Position numbers and translations under genes: made by a program
NCBI RefSeq assembly: GCF_027924605.1
Contig: NZ_AP027042.1
Span: 1,775,524 to 1,839,523 of the forward strand
From: Dyella sp. GSA-30
Lineage (GTDB): Bacteria; Pseudomonadota; Gammaproteobacteria; Xanthomonadales; Rhodanobacteraceae
DNA: 64,000 nucleotides
Direction: 5' to 3'
Shown here: positions 15,088 through 23,386 of the stretch, in pieces
How the letters are laid out: every line of letters begins with the position of its first letter
Numbering within the stretch: position 1 is the stretch's first letter
Notes under the pieces: generated by a model
What the model was told of the DNA's origin: nothing
Databases searched by the model: none
What the model saw: only the letters and a program-made list of their open reading frames with translations

Positions 15088-16416
15088 ATGCGTAAGTCGG
15101 CGATCACGGCGGCATTGCTGCTGGCATTTGGTGCGATGGGTGCGGCCCACGCCACCGATGATGGCGGTGTCGACGATATCTTTGTGCGCGGCCATATCGA
15201 TGGCGAACTGCGTGCGTACAATTTTGACCGTCTGTACGACAGCAAGACCACGCCCGATGCGCATGCGTTCTCGGGTGCCGCGCTGGTCAACGCACAGACC
15301 GGTTCGTTCTGGGGCGGCTTCGGTTTCGGCACGTCGTTCGTGATGGCCAACTCGTTCGGCACGCATTCGGACGCGGTGTCGCGCATCGACACCACGCTGG
15401 CCGGCCCGAACAATTCGATCGGCGCGTTCAGCCAGCTGTATGCGCAGTTCAAGAACCAGTACATCGGCGTGCGCGGCGGCTACCAGTACCTGGATAACCC
15501 GTGGATGGGCAAGAACGACTCGCGCGTGATTCCTTCGTCGTACAACGCACTGTCGTTCGACGTCACGCCGATCAAGGGCTGGGACATCTACGCTATCCGC
15601 GCTTTCACCTGGAAGAGCCGCACGTCGACGGACATGTTCCACGACAACCTGTACTACCCGTCGACCTATGACGGCGACTCGAGCTTCGGCAACAACGGCT
15701 CGCTGCCGGCGAATGCGCGTCGCTCGAACGGTACGTCCGCCTTCGGTACCACCTACGTCAACGGCGGCATCAAGGCCCAGGCGTGGTACTACAACTTCCT
15801 CGGCTTCGCGAAGATGACCTACCTCGATGGTGGTTACACGTTGAAGACCGATTCGCCGTTCAACCCCTTCCTGCAGGTGCAGTACCTGCACGAGACCAGC
15901 GGCAGCGACAACATCCTGGTCGAGACGCAGACCAAGCTGTTCGGTTTGACCGGTAATCGTGTGGACGCGCAGCTGTGGGGCGCGGACATCGGTACCAGCA
16001 TCTACGACGGCAAGATCGATTTCTCGTACAACAAGCTCGACAACGAGAAGGGTGCCGTCGGCGGCGGCGCGTTGATCTCGCCCTACACCACCAACTACGC
16101 GACTGACCCGCTTTACACCACCTCGATGATTCGCGGTCTGGTCGAAGAAGGCCCGGGCCATGCCTGGAAGGCGCGCGCGCAGTACAACTTCTTCGACAAG
16201 AAGCTGCAGCTTGTCGCGGCCTATGCCAAATACGTCACCGACCTGCGCGGCGACAGCCACGACGTCTACTTCGACATCATCTACAACCTCGACCAGTGGG
16301 TGAAGGGCCTGACGGTTCGTGACCGCTGGGAACGCTCGACGGGTGGCATCAACAACTTGAACCCGAGCAACCAGCCGTTCGTGTACAACCGTGTGATGAT
16401 TACCTACAAGTTCTGA
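15088..16416 (+). CDS. OprD-family outer membrane porin
   Basis: A 442-residue outer-membrane beta-barrel. It has a signal peptide (MRKSAITAALLLAFGAMGAAHA), alternating aromatic/polar strands throughout and a C-terminal phenylalanine (VMITYKF) as required for BamA recognition. Features such as FVRGHIDGELRAYNF at the mature N-terminus, the VRGGYQYLDNPWMG segment and WERSTGG near the end resemble OprD/OpdK-type porins. These take up amino acids, peptides or aromatic carboxylates. AAGGGA precedes the ATG, and a strong terminator follows. The codon pattern is very uniform and GC-ending, which suggests high expression. Confidence 0.85.
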   Translation: MRKSAITAALLLAFGAMGAAHATDDGGVDDIFVRGHIDGELRAYNFDRLYDSKTTPDAHAFSGAALVNAQTGSFWGGFGFGTSFVMANSFGTHSDAVSRIDTTLAGPNNSIGAFSQLYAQFKNQYIGVRGGYQYLDNPWMGKNDSRVIPSSYNALSFDVTPIKGWDIYAIRAFTWKSRTSTDMFHDNLYYPSTYDGDSSFGNNGSLPANARRSNGTSAFGTTYVNGGIKAQAWYYNFLGFAKMTYLDGGYTLKTDSPFNPFLQVQYLHETSGSDNILVETQTKLFGLTGNRVDAQLWGADIGTSIYDGKIDFSYNKLDNEKGAVGGGALISPYTTNYATDPLYTTSMIRGLVEEGPGHAWKARAQYNFFDKKLQLVAAYAKYVTDLRGDSHDVYFDIIYNLDQWVKGLTVRDRWERSTGGINNLNPSNQPFVYNRVMITYKF

Positions 16417-16449
16417 TCGATCCGTTCCGATCGGCAGCAGCTTGTACCA

Positions 16450-16481
16450 AAACGCCCTGGATCATCCGGGGCGTTTTTTTT
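16450..16481 (+). terminator. Rho-independent terminator of the porin gene
   Basis: AACGCCC ... GGGGCGTT followed by a run of T. It starts 34 bases after the porin stop codon. Confidence 0.9.
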
Positions 16482-16568
16482 CACCCGTCGGATGCGGCAT
16501 GATGGATGGCAGGGTAGCCTGGGGGTAGGTTGTCTTCAGCGCGGTGTGCATGGGGAGTGCAAAAACGC

Positions 16569-17201
16569 ATGAGTGTTCGCACGGATCAGCCGGTCGAGGA
16601 CCGGCACGTAGCGCAGCGGCACCTGGACCGCATGGTGATGTTGTCCGATGGCATTTTCGCCATCGCCATTACCTTGTCGGCGATCGAACTGAAGCCGGAG
16701 GCGGTGCCGGGCAAGACGCTTTGGCAGATCTGGTCCACGCCATTGTTCGTCTATTTCATCAGCTTCTTCATCATCGGCCAGCTGTGGCTGATGCATCGCC
16801 GGATCGTGGCGCACCTGCGCGATGTCGACGGCATTGGTGCAGCGATCAATCTGCTGTTGCTCAGCCTGGTGGCGTTGATGCCGGTGATCATCCGCTTTGC
16901 GTTGAGTGCGGAAGGCTCCAACCAGGCGACCCAGGTTTATGGCGCCGGCATCGCGGTGACGTATGCCTGCATGGCCGTGCTATGGGGCTACCTCGCTTTT
17001 GTCGCCAAACTGGCGCCGGATATACGTAAGGGCCTGGCGCTGTCGTGGCTCTACGAATCGCTGTTTGTCGTATTCGCCTTTATCGCGATTGTGTTCTATA
17101 CCAGCCATCAGATGATTGGCTTGGCGGTCGCCAGCGTGATTGCGCTGGCCTGCCGCTGGTACGGTGCGCGCGCGGCTCGCGAGAAAACGCCGTCCGCATG
17201 A
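16569..17201 (+). CDS. TMEM175/DUF1211-like membrane protein
   Basis: A 210-residue six-helix membrane protein. The first helix carries the DUF1211/TMEM175 signature SDGIFAIAITLSAIEL, and the HRR and D..G...NLLLLSLVALMPV segments follow. Prokaryotic members form tetrameric potassium-selective channels in which the first-helix FSD-type motif is essential; here it reads LSD. The ATG at 16569 is chosen because it starts the conserved sequence. A TTG at 16530 would add 13 residues. The stop codon sits exactly in the loop of a 12-bp hairpin. Confidence 0.82.
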   Translation: MSVRTDQPVEDRHVAQRHLDRMVMLSDGIFAIAITLSAIELKPEAVPGKTLWQIWSTPLFVYFISFFIIGQLWLMHRRIVAHLRDVDGIGAAINLLLLSLVALMPVIIRFALSAEGSNQATQVYGAGIAVTYACMAVLWGYLAFVAKLAPDIRKGLALSWLYESLFVVFAFIAIVFYTSHQMIGLAVASVIALACRWYGARAAREKTPSA

Positions 17202-17213
17202 TGCGGACGGCGT
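17187..17213. terminator. Hairpin enclosing the stop codon
   Basis: ACGCCGTCCGCA, then TGA, then TGCGGACGGCGT. The stop codon of the TMEM175-like gene forms the entire three-base loop of a perfect 12-bp stem. No T run follows. It lies between convergent genes and is likely a transcription-end or mRNA-stabilising hairpin. Confidence 0.7.
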
Positions 17214-17219
17214 GGTGAC

Positions 17220-17798
17220 TCAGTTCGAGAAATCGAGGTTGACCGGCGCCTCCGGCAAATGGGTCGGCAGGGCGCCTCCGGTCACGGCGACATCCTTGCC
17301 GACCGGCTCCAGCTTGAAGTCATCGGCCAGAACCTCACCCTTGCCATTGAGCAAAAAGCCGAAGGCGATATCGACGGCATCACCGGGAACATCCAGCACG
17401 ATGTCGTAGCGCTTCCAGTCGTTGTCGCCATGCAGCGAGCGGTCGTCCATATTGTCGAAGCCGACGACTTTCTTGTCCGTGCCGTCGATGCGCATCCACA
17501 TGCCGGCCTTGTTTGCACCGCTGGTTTTCAACCAGCCGGAAAGGCGCAACCGTTGGCCATGATAAGTGTGCGCATCGATCGTCTGCATCATGGTGCCGAA
17601 GCCGCTGGAGTCGCGTTTTGCGCGGATGAAGCCATTGTTGTCGCCCGCATGGCGGCTACCGGCCTGGTTGCCCATGTCGTAATCCGCGGGTGCCGAACCG
17701 GTCTTGAACCATCCCTGCGGCATGGCGGCGTAGGCGCTCGTGGCCATCGAACCGAGCAGCAGGGCGATAGCGACGATTTTTCCGATGTGGCGTTTCAT
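17220..17798 (-). CDS. Exported beta-sandwich (carbohydrate-binding-like) protein
   Basis: A 192-residue protein with a signal peptide (MKRHIGKIVAIALLLGSMATSAYA). The mature part has the pattern of a jelly-roll / CBM-type domain: GQRLRLSGWLKTSGANKAGMWMRIDG, WKRYDIVLDVPGDA and IAFGFLLNGKGEVLADDFKLE. These strand patterns match galactose-binding-like modules. No catalytic motif is visible. It lies 16 bp downstream of the putative anti-sigma gene on the same strand, so it may belong to the ECF operon and be its target. Its function is unknown. Confidence 0.78.
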   Translation of the reverse strand: MKRHIGKIVAIALLLGSMATSAYAAMPQGWFKTGSAPADYDMGNQAGSRHAGDNNGFIRAKRDSSGFGTMMQTIDAHTYHGQRLRLSGWLKTSGANKAGMWMRIDGTDKKVVGFDNMDDRSLHGDNDWKRYDIVLDVPGDAVDIAFGFLLNGKGEVLADDFKLEPVGKDVAVTGGALPTHLPEAPVNLDFSN

Positions 17799-17813
17799 GA
17801 TGACTCCGTAGCT

Positions 17814-18185
17814 TCAAGGCGATGTGTATGAAGGGTGGCGAAGATAGGCGGCGACATCCGATGTCGGCGGACTGACGTCCATGCCAAGGAGGTAGGCGCG
17901 TGAGCTTCCTTCCAGATACCCGGGTGGATGGGTTTCGACATGGCCAGGCGATGTAGGGTGATGCGCTGCGAACGGTTGCGCGATGCCCAGCCAGACCATC
18001 ACGCTGGCCGCGGCAGCAATGAGCCAGGGCAGTTGTCGCATCGCGCGCCGCTGGCGGTTGCTGTTCAGGGCGATGCGCAAGATGCGCGTGTCGACCATGG
18101 CTTCGGGCGCCTCTCTCGCATGGCGCTTGTAAAGCGCAATGGCTTCGTCCAGCGACGTATCGTCGGTGTCCTCGTTCATCGCCAT
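17814..18185 (-). CDS. Putative anti-sigma factor (single-pass membrane protein)
   Basis: A 123-residue protein with an acidic cytoplasmic N-terminus (about 1-50), one transmembrane helix (LPWLIAAAASVMVWLGIA, about 52-70) and a short periplasmic tail. This topology, and its overlap with the upstream ECF sigma gene, are the usual signs of an anti-sigma factor. It has no zinc-binding HxxxCxxC motif. The start at 18185 (MAMNED) overlaps the sigma stop by ten bases. A second ATG at 18179 would make a classic ATGA overlap; either implies translational coupling. It is not assignable to a named family. Confidence 0.75.
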   Translation of the reverse strand: MAMNEDTDDTSLDEAIALYKRHAREAPEAMVDTRILRIALNSNRQRRAMRQLPWLIAAAASVMVWLGIAQPFAAHHPTSPGHVETHPPGYLEGSSRAYLLGMDVSPPTSDVAAYLRHPSYTSP

Positions 18186-18805
18186 GGCATCATGACCTCA
18201 CGCAGACGCTTCTGCGCATAGCGCAGCCGGCTTTTCACCGTTTCGCGATGGGTGCCGGTAGCGAGCGCGATCTCGTCCAGGCTCAGCTCGCCCTCGGCCT
18301 TCATTAAAAAGGCCTCGCGCTGCGGCAACGGAAGTTTGCCGATGGCATCGAGCAGCGCGTTGCCCAGTGACTGGCTTTGCCATTCGCGCTCCGGTGTGGC
18401 TATGGCGTCGTTAGCTGACAGCGGAAGTGCATTATCGAGATCGTCCGTGGCATTCAAGCCATCGGGTGCATGCCGGCTCAACGCACGCCAGCGATCGGCG
18501 GCGCGACGATGCGCAATCGAAAAAAGCCAGGTCGCAAACGATGCGGAACTGTCGTAGCTGTCGCGGCTGCGGATGACCGCGATCCAGACCTCCTGAAACA
18601 CTTCTTCAGCTTCGCTTTCGCGTGTGGACAGACGTAAGACATAGCGATGCAGCTTTTCCCGATAGCGCTGATAAAGCAGGCGAAACGTCTGGTCGTCGCC
18701 CTGCCGGTAGCGTTGCATGCAGGCCTCGTCACTCAGCGCAACGGCGGCGGCTTGCTCTTTATCGCCCAAGGCCTCGTTCAACCATCGCCATGGAAGGCCT
18801 TCCAT
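18176..18805 (-). CDS. ECF RNA polymerase sigma factor
   Basis: A 209-residue extracytoplasmic-function sigma factor. Region 2 covers about 40-105 (TFRLLYQRYREKLHRYVLRL, EVFQEVWIAVI, SFATWLFSIAHRRAADRWR). Region 4 covers about 145-205 (LPLPQREAFLMKAEGELS, then ALATGTHRETVKSRLRYAQKRL), with its recognition helix. Two other in-frame starts (18853 with GGAAAGGG, and 18919) are possible. I prefer 18805 because GAGGGG lies six bases ahead and the upstream stretch is AT-rich like a promoter. It is the first gene of the sigma / anti-sigma / secreted protein operon. Confidence 0.88.
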   Translation of the reverse strand: MEGLPWRWLNEALGDKEQAAAVALSDEACMQRYRQGDDQTFRLLYQRYREKLHRYVLRLSTRESEAEEVFQEVWIAVIRSRDSYDSSASFATWLFSIAHRRAADRWRALSRHAPDGLNATDDLDNALPLSANDAIATPEREWQSQSLGNALLDAIGKLPLPQREAFLMKAEGELSLDEIALATGTHRETVKSRLRYAQKRLREVMMPWR

Positions 18806-18977
18806 GGCGCCCCTCTGAGGCGGTATCCATAAATAGGTGGCTGTCCCCGACATGCTTCCCTTTCCTGAAATCCGATCCTCCATATTCGCTGGAAATCGGG
18901 AAAAGGGGTTATTTGCCAAAATCGGGAAGGCAGGAGCTAGCGTCGGCGCAACGGGGGTTCGGAAAACCCTCCCTAGT

Positions 18978-19104
18978 CGTCATCCCGGCGCAGGCCGGGA
19001 CCCAGTGGCATCGATTCCCGGCTTTCGCGATAGAGCGAATGCTTGTTGGCTCTCGCGATAACCGATCACACAGTCACTGGGTCCCGGCCTGCGCCGGGAT
19101 GACG
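18978..19104. repeat. Long inverted repeat, family B full pair
   Basis: Two perfectly complementary 30-bp arms (18978-19007 and 19075-19104, starting CGTCATCCCGGCGCAGGCC) enclose a spacer. The spacer itself has a second inverted pair (TCGCGATAGAGC / GCTCTCGCGA). The element would form a long interrupted cruciform. It sits upstream of the ECF sigma gene, between it and the small gene at 19136. Confidence 0.92.
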
Positions 19105-19135
19105 ATAGGGGTTGAGGTTATTCAAGCGGGGCTTT

Positions 19136-19363
19136 CTAAGTAATCGACTCCAACGACGTCCGAAACGGTCGCCACAAGCCATCAGCCCCTTCGATATTGA
19201 TGACGACAGACCGATTCTCGATCCGCTGGATACGCTCGGCCTCATCTGCGGCGAACTGGATCGCATCCTGTCGGCTCGCAAAGGATCGTCGGCGCTCTCG
19301 TCCAATCGCTATGGTCCAATGGGCGCCGCGGTCGGGCGCGAAGGGGATGTCGATAATCAGCAT
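19136..19363 (-). CDS. Small DUF2188-like protein
   Basis: A 75-residue protein running against motA. A good ribosome binding site (AAAGGA, seven bases before ATG) and the composition support it as real: a beta-strand start, GRERRRSFASRQDAIQFAADEA, then SVVINIEGADGLWRPF. This matches the small DUF2188-type fold, in which a helix with the pattern S..dAi..A...A follows two strands. Its function is unknown; it is cytoplasmic. Confidence 0.7.
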   Translation of the reverse strand: MLIIDIPFAPDRGAHWTIAIGRERRRSFASRQDAIQFAADEAERIQRIENRSVVINIEGADGLWRPFRTSLESIT

Positions 19364-19624
19364 GGCGGTGTCCTTTCGCGCAAGAGATTGCGGCTGCGAC
19401 TGCGTACAAAGCGTCGCGGTCGTATAACCATGCTGTTCACATCGGTATCAAAACGGATTCGGGGCAGTCCGATTTTGAGTGTAGGCCTGCATCTCGGCGC
19501 TGGCGCCAAAAAAGCGTCGCGCGCAGGTTTGCCGTCATATGCCAAGGCGCCCTCCGCCGCGATATTTCTCCTCAATTTCACGCCTGCCGGGCCGATACAT
19601 CCCATAACGGAACGGGGCGGACCC

Positions 19625-20479
19625 ATGTTTGTCATTATTGGATCGATCGTTGTGCTGGTCAGCGTGATCGGCGGCTTTGTGCTGTCCCATGGCAGCTTGC
19701 TCGCGCTGTGGCAACCCTATGAGGTGCTCATCATCATCGGTGGTGCGCTGGGGGCATTTGTGGTCGCCAATCCGCCATCGGTGCTGAAAGCGAGCTTTGC
19801 CGGTGTGCTCGGCCTGTTCAAGGGGCCCACTTATGGCAAGCAGGATTATGTCGACCTGCTTTCGCTGCTCTACGATCTGTTCAGCGTCATGCGCAAGGAA
19901 GGGCTGCTGGCGTTGGAGGAACATATCGAAGACCCAGCCTCCAGTCCGGTCTTTTCGGCCTATCCGCGGCTGATTCGTGAGCATCATCTGATCGACTTTC
20001 TCACCGACTGCCTGCGTTTGATCGTCGGCGGCAATATGAACGCGCACGAGCTCGAAGCGCTGCTCGACGTCGAAATCGAAACGCACCATGCCGAGGCCGA
20101 AGCGCCGAGTCTTGCTGTAGCCAAGGTCGCCGATGCCATGCCCGGCTTCGGCATCGTGGCGGCCGTGCTCGGTATCGTCACGACCATGTCGCAGCTGGGT
20201 GGGGATACTTCACGCATCGGCGAGCACATTGCCGGCGCCCTGGTCGGTACCTTCCTGGGCATCTTGCTCAGCTACGGCTTCATCGGTCCGCTCGCTGCCG
20301 CCATGGAGGCGCGCGTGCAGGAAGACGGCCGTGCGTTCGAATGCGTCAAGGTGGCGCTGATGGCCAGCTTGCGCGGTTACAACCCGATGATCGCGGTGGA
20401 GTTCGGCCGCAAGTCGCTTTCGTCCAGGACGCGGCCCACATTCCAGAGCCTGGAAGGTCATCTGAAGGCTGCGCGCTGA
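19625..20479 (+). CDS. motA: Flagellar motor stator protein MotA
   Basis: A 284-residue MotA, the proton-channel subunit of the flagellar stator in the inner membrane. The N-terminus has two membrane helices (MFVIIGSIVVLVSVIGGFVLSH), then LIIIGGALGAFVVANP. The cytoplasmic loop with charged residues spans about 70-160, and helices 3 and 4 contain MPGFGIVAAVLGIVTTM and HIAGALVGTFLGILLSYGF, including the conserved prolines and glycines. The ATG at 19625 gives the usual length; the frame is open much further upstream but without membrane character. Its stop overlaps the motB start (TGATG). Confidence 0.95.
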   Translation: MFVIIGSIVVLVSVIGGFVLSHGSLLALWQPYEVLIIIGGALGAFVVANPPSVLKASFAGVLGLFKGPTYGKQDYVDLLSLLYDLFSVMRKEGLLALEEHIEDPASSPVFSAYPRLIREHHLIDFLTDCLRLIVGGNMNAHELEALLDVEIETHHAEAEAPSLAVAKVADAMPGFGIVAAVLGIVTTMSQLGGDTSRIGEHIAGALVGTFLGILLSYGFIGPLAAAMEARVQEDGRAFECVKVALMASLRGYNPMIAVEFGRKSLSSRTRPTFQSLEGHLKAAR

Positions 20480-21417
20480 TGAGCGACGATCAGCCGATCA
20501 TTATCGTCAAGCGACGAAAAAAGCCGAAACACGGCCATCATGGCGGTGCATGGAAAGTCGCCTATGCCGACTTTGTCACCGCGATGATGGCGTTCTTCCT
20601 CGTCATGTGGATTCTCGGCGTGGGTTCGCGCGAACAAAAAGCCGCGATTGCCGATTACTTCAAGAACCCCTCGATGACGGCGGGCTCCTCCATGCGTGCC
20701 GTTCCCGGTGTGATGGGGCCGGGCGGTCCCAGCTCCAGCATGATCAAGCTCGGTGGCTCGATGGATCTGCCCAAGGGTGAGGGCAAGGACGTACGTCAGG
20801 CCACCCCCGGCAAATCGCCCACGGTCGATGACGTCAAGCTCGCGCAAGAACGCGACAAGGCGCGCCTGGACGAGTTGCGCAAGGACCTCAACGCCGCGCT
20901 CGATCGCAGCCAGGCATTGGCGCCGTTCAAGGATCAGCTGCTGCTCGATATCACGGCCGAAGGCCTGCGCATCCAGATTGTTGACAAGCAGAACCGCCCC
21001 ATGTTCGACACCGGCAGCGCGACACTCAAGCCCTATACGGTGGAAATCCTCAACGAATTGGCCAGCTTTATCGACCAGGTGCCCAACCACATCAGCATCT
21101 CCGGCCACACCGACTCCACGCCATACAGCATGACCGGCGGCCCTGCGCATTACGGTAACTGGGAGCTATCGGCCGACCGCGCCAATGCGGCGCGTCGTGC
21201 CTTGCTCGATGGTGGCATGCCCTCGGAAAAGGTCACCCGCGTGGTGGGCCTGGCCGAAGCCGTGCCGTTCGATCGCGCCCACCCGGACGATCCTTCCAAT
21301 CGCCGCATCAGTATCGTCGTGATGACCGACGAGGCCGCCAAGGCGGCGTTGCAGCAGGAGATGCAGCCGCGCACGGTGGCGCCGGGTGTCTCGCTGGTGG
21401 CTTCGGTCGGGCATTAA
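20479..21417 (+). CDS. motB: Flagellar motor stator protein MotB
   Basis: A 312-residue MotB that anchors the stator to peptidoglycan. It has a basic cytoplasmic N-terminus and one transmembrane helix with the proton-carrying aspartate (D31 in AYADFVTAMMAFFLVMW). A periplasmic linker follows, then an OmpA-like peptidoglycan-binding domain (about 180-295, with FDTGSATLKPY, ISGHTDSTPY and DDPSNRRISIVVM). It overlaps motA by one base. The rest of the flagellar regulon is not in the window. Confidence 0.95.
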   Translation: MSDDQPIIIVKRRKKPKHGHHGGAWKVAYADFVTAMMAFFLVMWILGVGSREQKAAIADYFKNPSMTAGSSMRAVPGVMGPGGPSSSMIKLGGSMDLPKGEGKDVRQATPGKSPTVDDVKLAQERDKARLDELRKDLNAALDRSQALAPFKDQLLLDITAEGLRIQIVDKQNRPMFDTGSATLKPYTVEILNELASFIDQVPNHISISGHTDSTPYSMTGGPAHYGNWELSADRANAARRALLDGGMPSEKVTRVVGLAEAVPFDRAHPDDPSNRRISIVVMTDEAAKAALQQEMQPRTVAPGVSLVASVGH

Positions 21418-21498
21418 GGCTCAGTCCATTGGCTTGAAGATTCACATGATGGGACCAACTCTTTGAGTTCTGTGTCCCAACGATGCGAGAAATCATTC

Positions 21499-22176
21499 AT
21501 GTCGATCGACCAAGGTGCGGCAACGCGTCACCGCTATCGCGCTTTCCTGTTCGACATGGATGGCACGGTCCTCAACTCGATCGCTGCGGCTGAGCGTATC
21601 TGGGCAGCATGGGCTGCGCGTCACGGCCTCGATGTCGAAGCCTTCTTGCCGACCATCCACGGTGCGCGTTCCGTCGATACGGTGGCGAAACTGGATTTAC
21701 CCGGCGTGGATCCCGTGGCCGAAGCCGCCGCTATAACTCAGGCGGAAATTGACGATGTCGAAGGTGTGGTCGAAATCGACGGTGCCGCGGCGTTCCTGCG
21801 CGCATTGCCGGACGATCGCTGGGCCATCGTCACATCGGCGCCATTGGCCTTGGCGAAGCGCCGCCTTGAGGCTGCGGGGATTCCCATGCCCGCGCTCCTG
21901 GTGACCGCCGAGGATGTCGTCAACGGCAAGCCGAGCCCGGACGGCTATTTACTGGCCGCCCGGAAACTGGGAGTCGATGCGGCCGAGTGCCTGATCTTCG
22001 AGGACGCGACGGTCGGCATTCGCGCCGCCGAGTCGGCTGGCGCGACGGTGATGGTGGTGACGACCACGCATACCCATCCCATGGACACGCCTCATGCAAC
22101 GATCGAGGGATATCGCGCGTTGCATGTGAGCATGGATGAAGAAGGATGGATCGGGCTCACGCCGCGCCAGTCGTAG
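21499..22176 (+). CDS. HAD-superfamily phosphatase (sugar-phosphatase-like)
   Basis: A 225-residue HAD hydrolase, subfamily I. Motif I is FLFDMDGT with nucleophile D19 and acid/base D21. Motif II is AIVTSAP, motif III lies around K145 in NGKPSPDGYL, and motif IV is IFEDATVGIRAAESAG. These are typical of beta-phosphoglucomutase or sugar phosphatases such as DL-glycerol-3-phosphatase. It is cytoplasmic. The start at 21499 is favoured over 21463 because it begins just before the conserved region. Its last 20 bases overlap the 3' end of the convergent beta-lactamase gene. Confidence 0.88.
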   Translation: MSIDQGAATRHRYRAFLFDMDGTVLNSIAAAERIWAAWAARHGLDVEAFLPTIHGARSVDTVAKLDLPGVDPVAEAAAITQAEIDDVEGVVEIDGAAAFLRALPDDRWAIVTSAPLALAKRRLEAAGIPMPALLVTAEDVVNGKPSPDGYLLAARKLGVDAAECLIFEDATVGIRAAESAGATVMVVTTTHTHPMDTPHATIEGYRALHVSMDEEGWIGLTPRQS

Positions 22177-23044
22177 ACATCGAGGCAATGCGCCCCACCT
22201 CGGCAAGCACACGATTGCGGCCGGCGTCATCGGTATTTGGATTGACGTAATACGCAGCGATCAACAGGGGCTTGCGATTCGGTGGCCAGACAATCGCGAC
22301 GTCATTACGCTCGCCATGGGCGCCACTTCCGGTTTTATCGCCGGCGGTCCACCCAGCAGGCAACCCGGCGCGTAATGCATCTTTCCCGGTGGATGTCGCG
22401 CGCAGCCACGCCGTCAGCTGTTCGCGAGATGCCTTGGTAAGCACATCGCCTAGCGACAATTTCTGCAGGTCGGCGAGCATGGCGTTGGGTGTCGTCGTAT
22501 CGCGTATATCGCCCGGGCTCGACACGTTGAGCTCAGGCTCCGTGCGATCCAGCCGCGTTATGTTGTCCCCCATGCGGCGCGCGAACGCGGTGATCGCCGG
22601 AGGCCCATTCAGGCTGGTCAGCAGCAGATTGGCCGCGGTATTGTCGCTGACCGTAATCGCGGCCTCGCACAGCTCGCCGACCGTCATGCCCTGGCCGCCA
22701 ACGTGCAGCGAGGTAATGGGGGCATAGGACAGCACCACATCCTTACCGAACACTACGCGTCGATCGAGCTTCTCCATACCCTGATCCACTCGCGCCAGTA
22801 CCGCGCTCGCCGCCAGCAGCTTGAACGTGCTGCACATCAGGAAGCGTTCATCGGCGCGATACGCGATGCGTTGCCCGCTGCCGGTATCGAGCACTGCAAC
22901 GCCCAGCCGTCCGCCGTGCTGGCGTTCCAATGCCGCTAGCCTGCTGTCCGTGCCATGCGCGCTGTTGGCAAGTGAGAGCTGAGGACGGAGAGCAAGCGCG
23001 GCTGCGCCAAGCAAGGTGCCTTTCAGCAAGCTTCGACGATCCAT
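22157..23044 (-). CDS. bla: Class A beta-lactamase, L2-like, Tat-exported
   Basis: A 295-residue serine beta-lactamase that hydrolyses beta-lactams in the periplasm. All class A elements are present: S72-T-F-K75, S133-D-N135, E169 in the omega loop (RTEPELN) and K237-T-G. MDRRSLLKG followed by a hydrophobic core is a twin-arginine signal. Sequence stretches such as CSTFK, SDNTAANLL, DRTEPELN and RDTTTP resemble the chromosomal L2 enzyme of Stenotrophomonas. No ampR-type regulator is next to it, so it may be constitutive or regulated from elsewhere. The spectrum cannot be read from the sequence. Confidence 0.93.
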   Translation of the reverse strand: MDRRSLLKGTLLGAAALALRPQLSLANSAHGTDSRLAALERQHGGRLGVAVLDTGSGQRIAYRADERFLMCSTFKLLAASAVLARVDQGMEKLDRRVVFGKDVVLSYAPITSLHVGGQGMTVGELCEAAITVSDNTAANLLLTSLNGPPAITAFARRMGDNITRLDRTEPELNVSSPGDIRDTTTPNAMLADLQKLSLGDVLTKASREQLTAWLRATSTGKDALRAGLPAGWTAGDKTGSGAHGERNDVAIVWPPNRKPLLIAAYYVNPNTDDAGRNRVLAEVGRIASMSTTGAA

Positions 23045-23386
23045 GTAGTGATCTCTCTTCTGGGTTTGGCGTGCGTAGTGGCGGCATCGTAATACGGTAG
23101 AGAGACCGTGTTTACCCTCGGGTTGGAAATGTGTCGTAGCCGTTCCAGACTTGATTCCTGCCTCAGGAAAGATCGCGCTGTGCCAGAACAGGGCCAGATT
23201 TATGGGCAATGCTCGATGCGACAGATCACCTCGGCACCAAGCTCTTCCACGAGATATGTCGTCGTGTAGGAGCGACTTCAGAGAATCTCGAATAACCCTT
23301 CCTATCGTCATTCCGGCCTGCGCCGGAATGACGATAGGAAAAACTGAGGTTAACTGAACCCGTTCCGGCGAGGCCGACATTTCCGA
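23045..23386. other. Intergenic region between bla and the AhpD-like gene
   Basis: A 342-bp gap holding the bla promoter region and, at 23299-23340, a strong hairpin of repeat family B. No other gene is credible. Confidence 0.5.
23299..23340. repeat. Compact hairpin of repeat family B
   Basis: Perfect 19-bp arms (TTCCTATCGTCATTCCGGC and its complement) flank a four-base loop, CTGC. It lies downstream of the AhpD-like gene and upstream of bla, both on the minus strand, and could end transcription of the former. Confidence 0.9.

Noticed and set aside
15067-16260. A 397-codon open frame opposite the porin gene
   Set aside because: It is the antisense shadow of a GC-rich, strongly biased gene: arginine- and valine-rich with no domain pattern, while the plus-strand frame is a clear OprD-type barrel.
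19112-19624. Possible N-terminal extension of motA
   Set aside because: The frame is open but runs through repeat DNA and opposite a small gene with its own ribosome binding site. MotA has its normal length from 19625.
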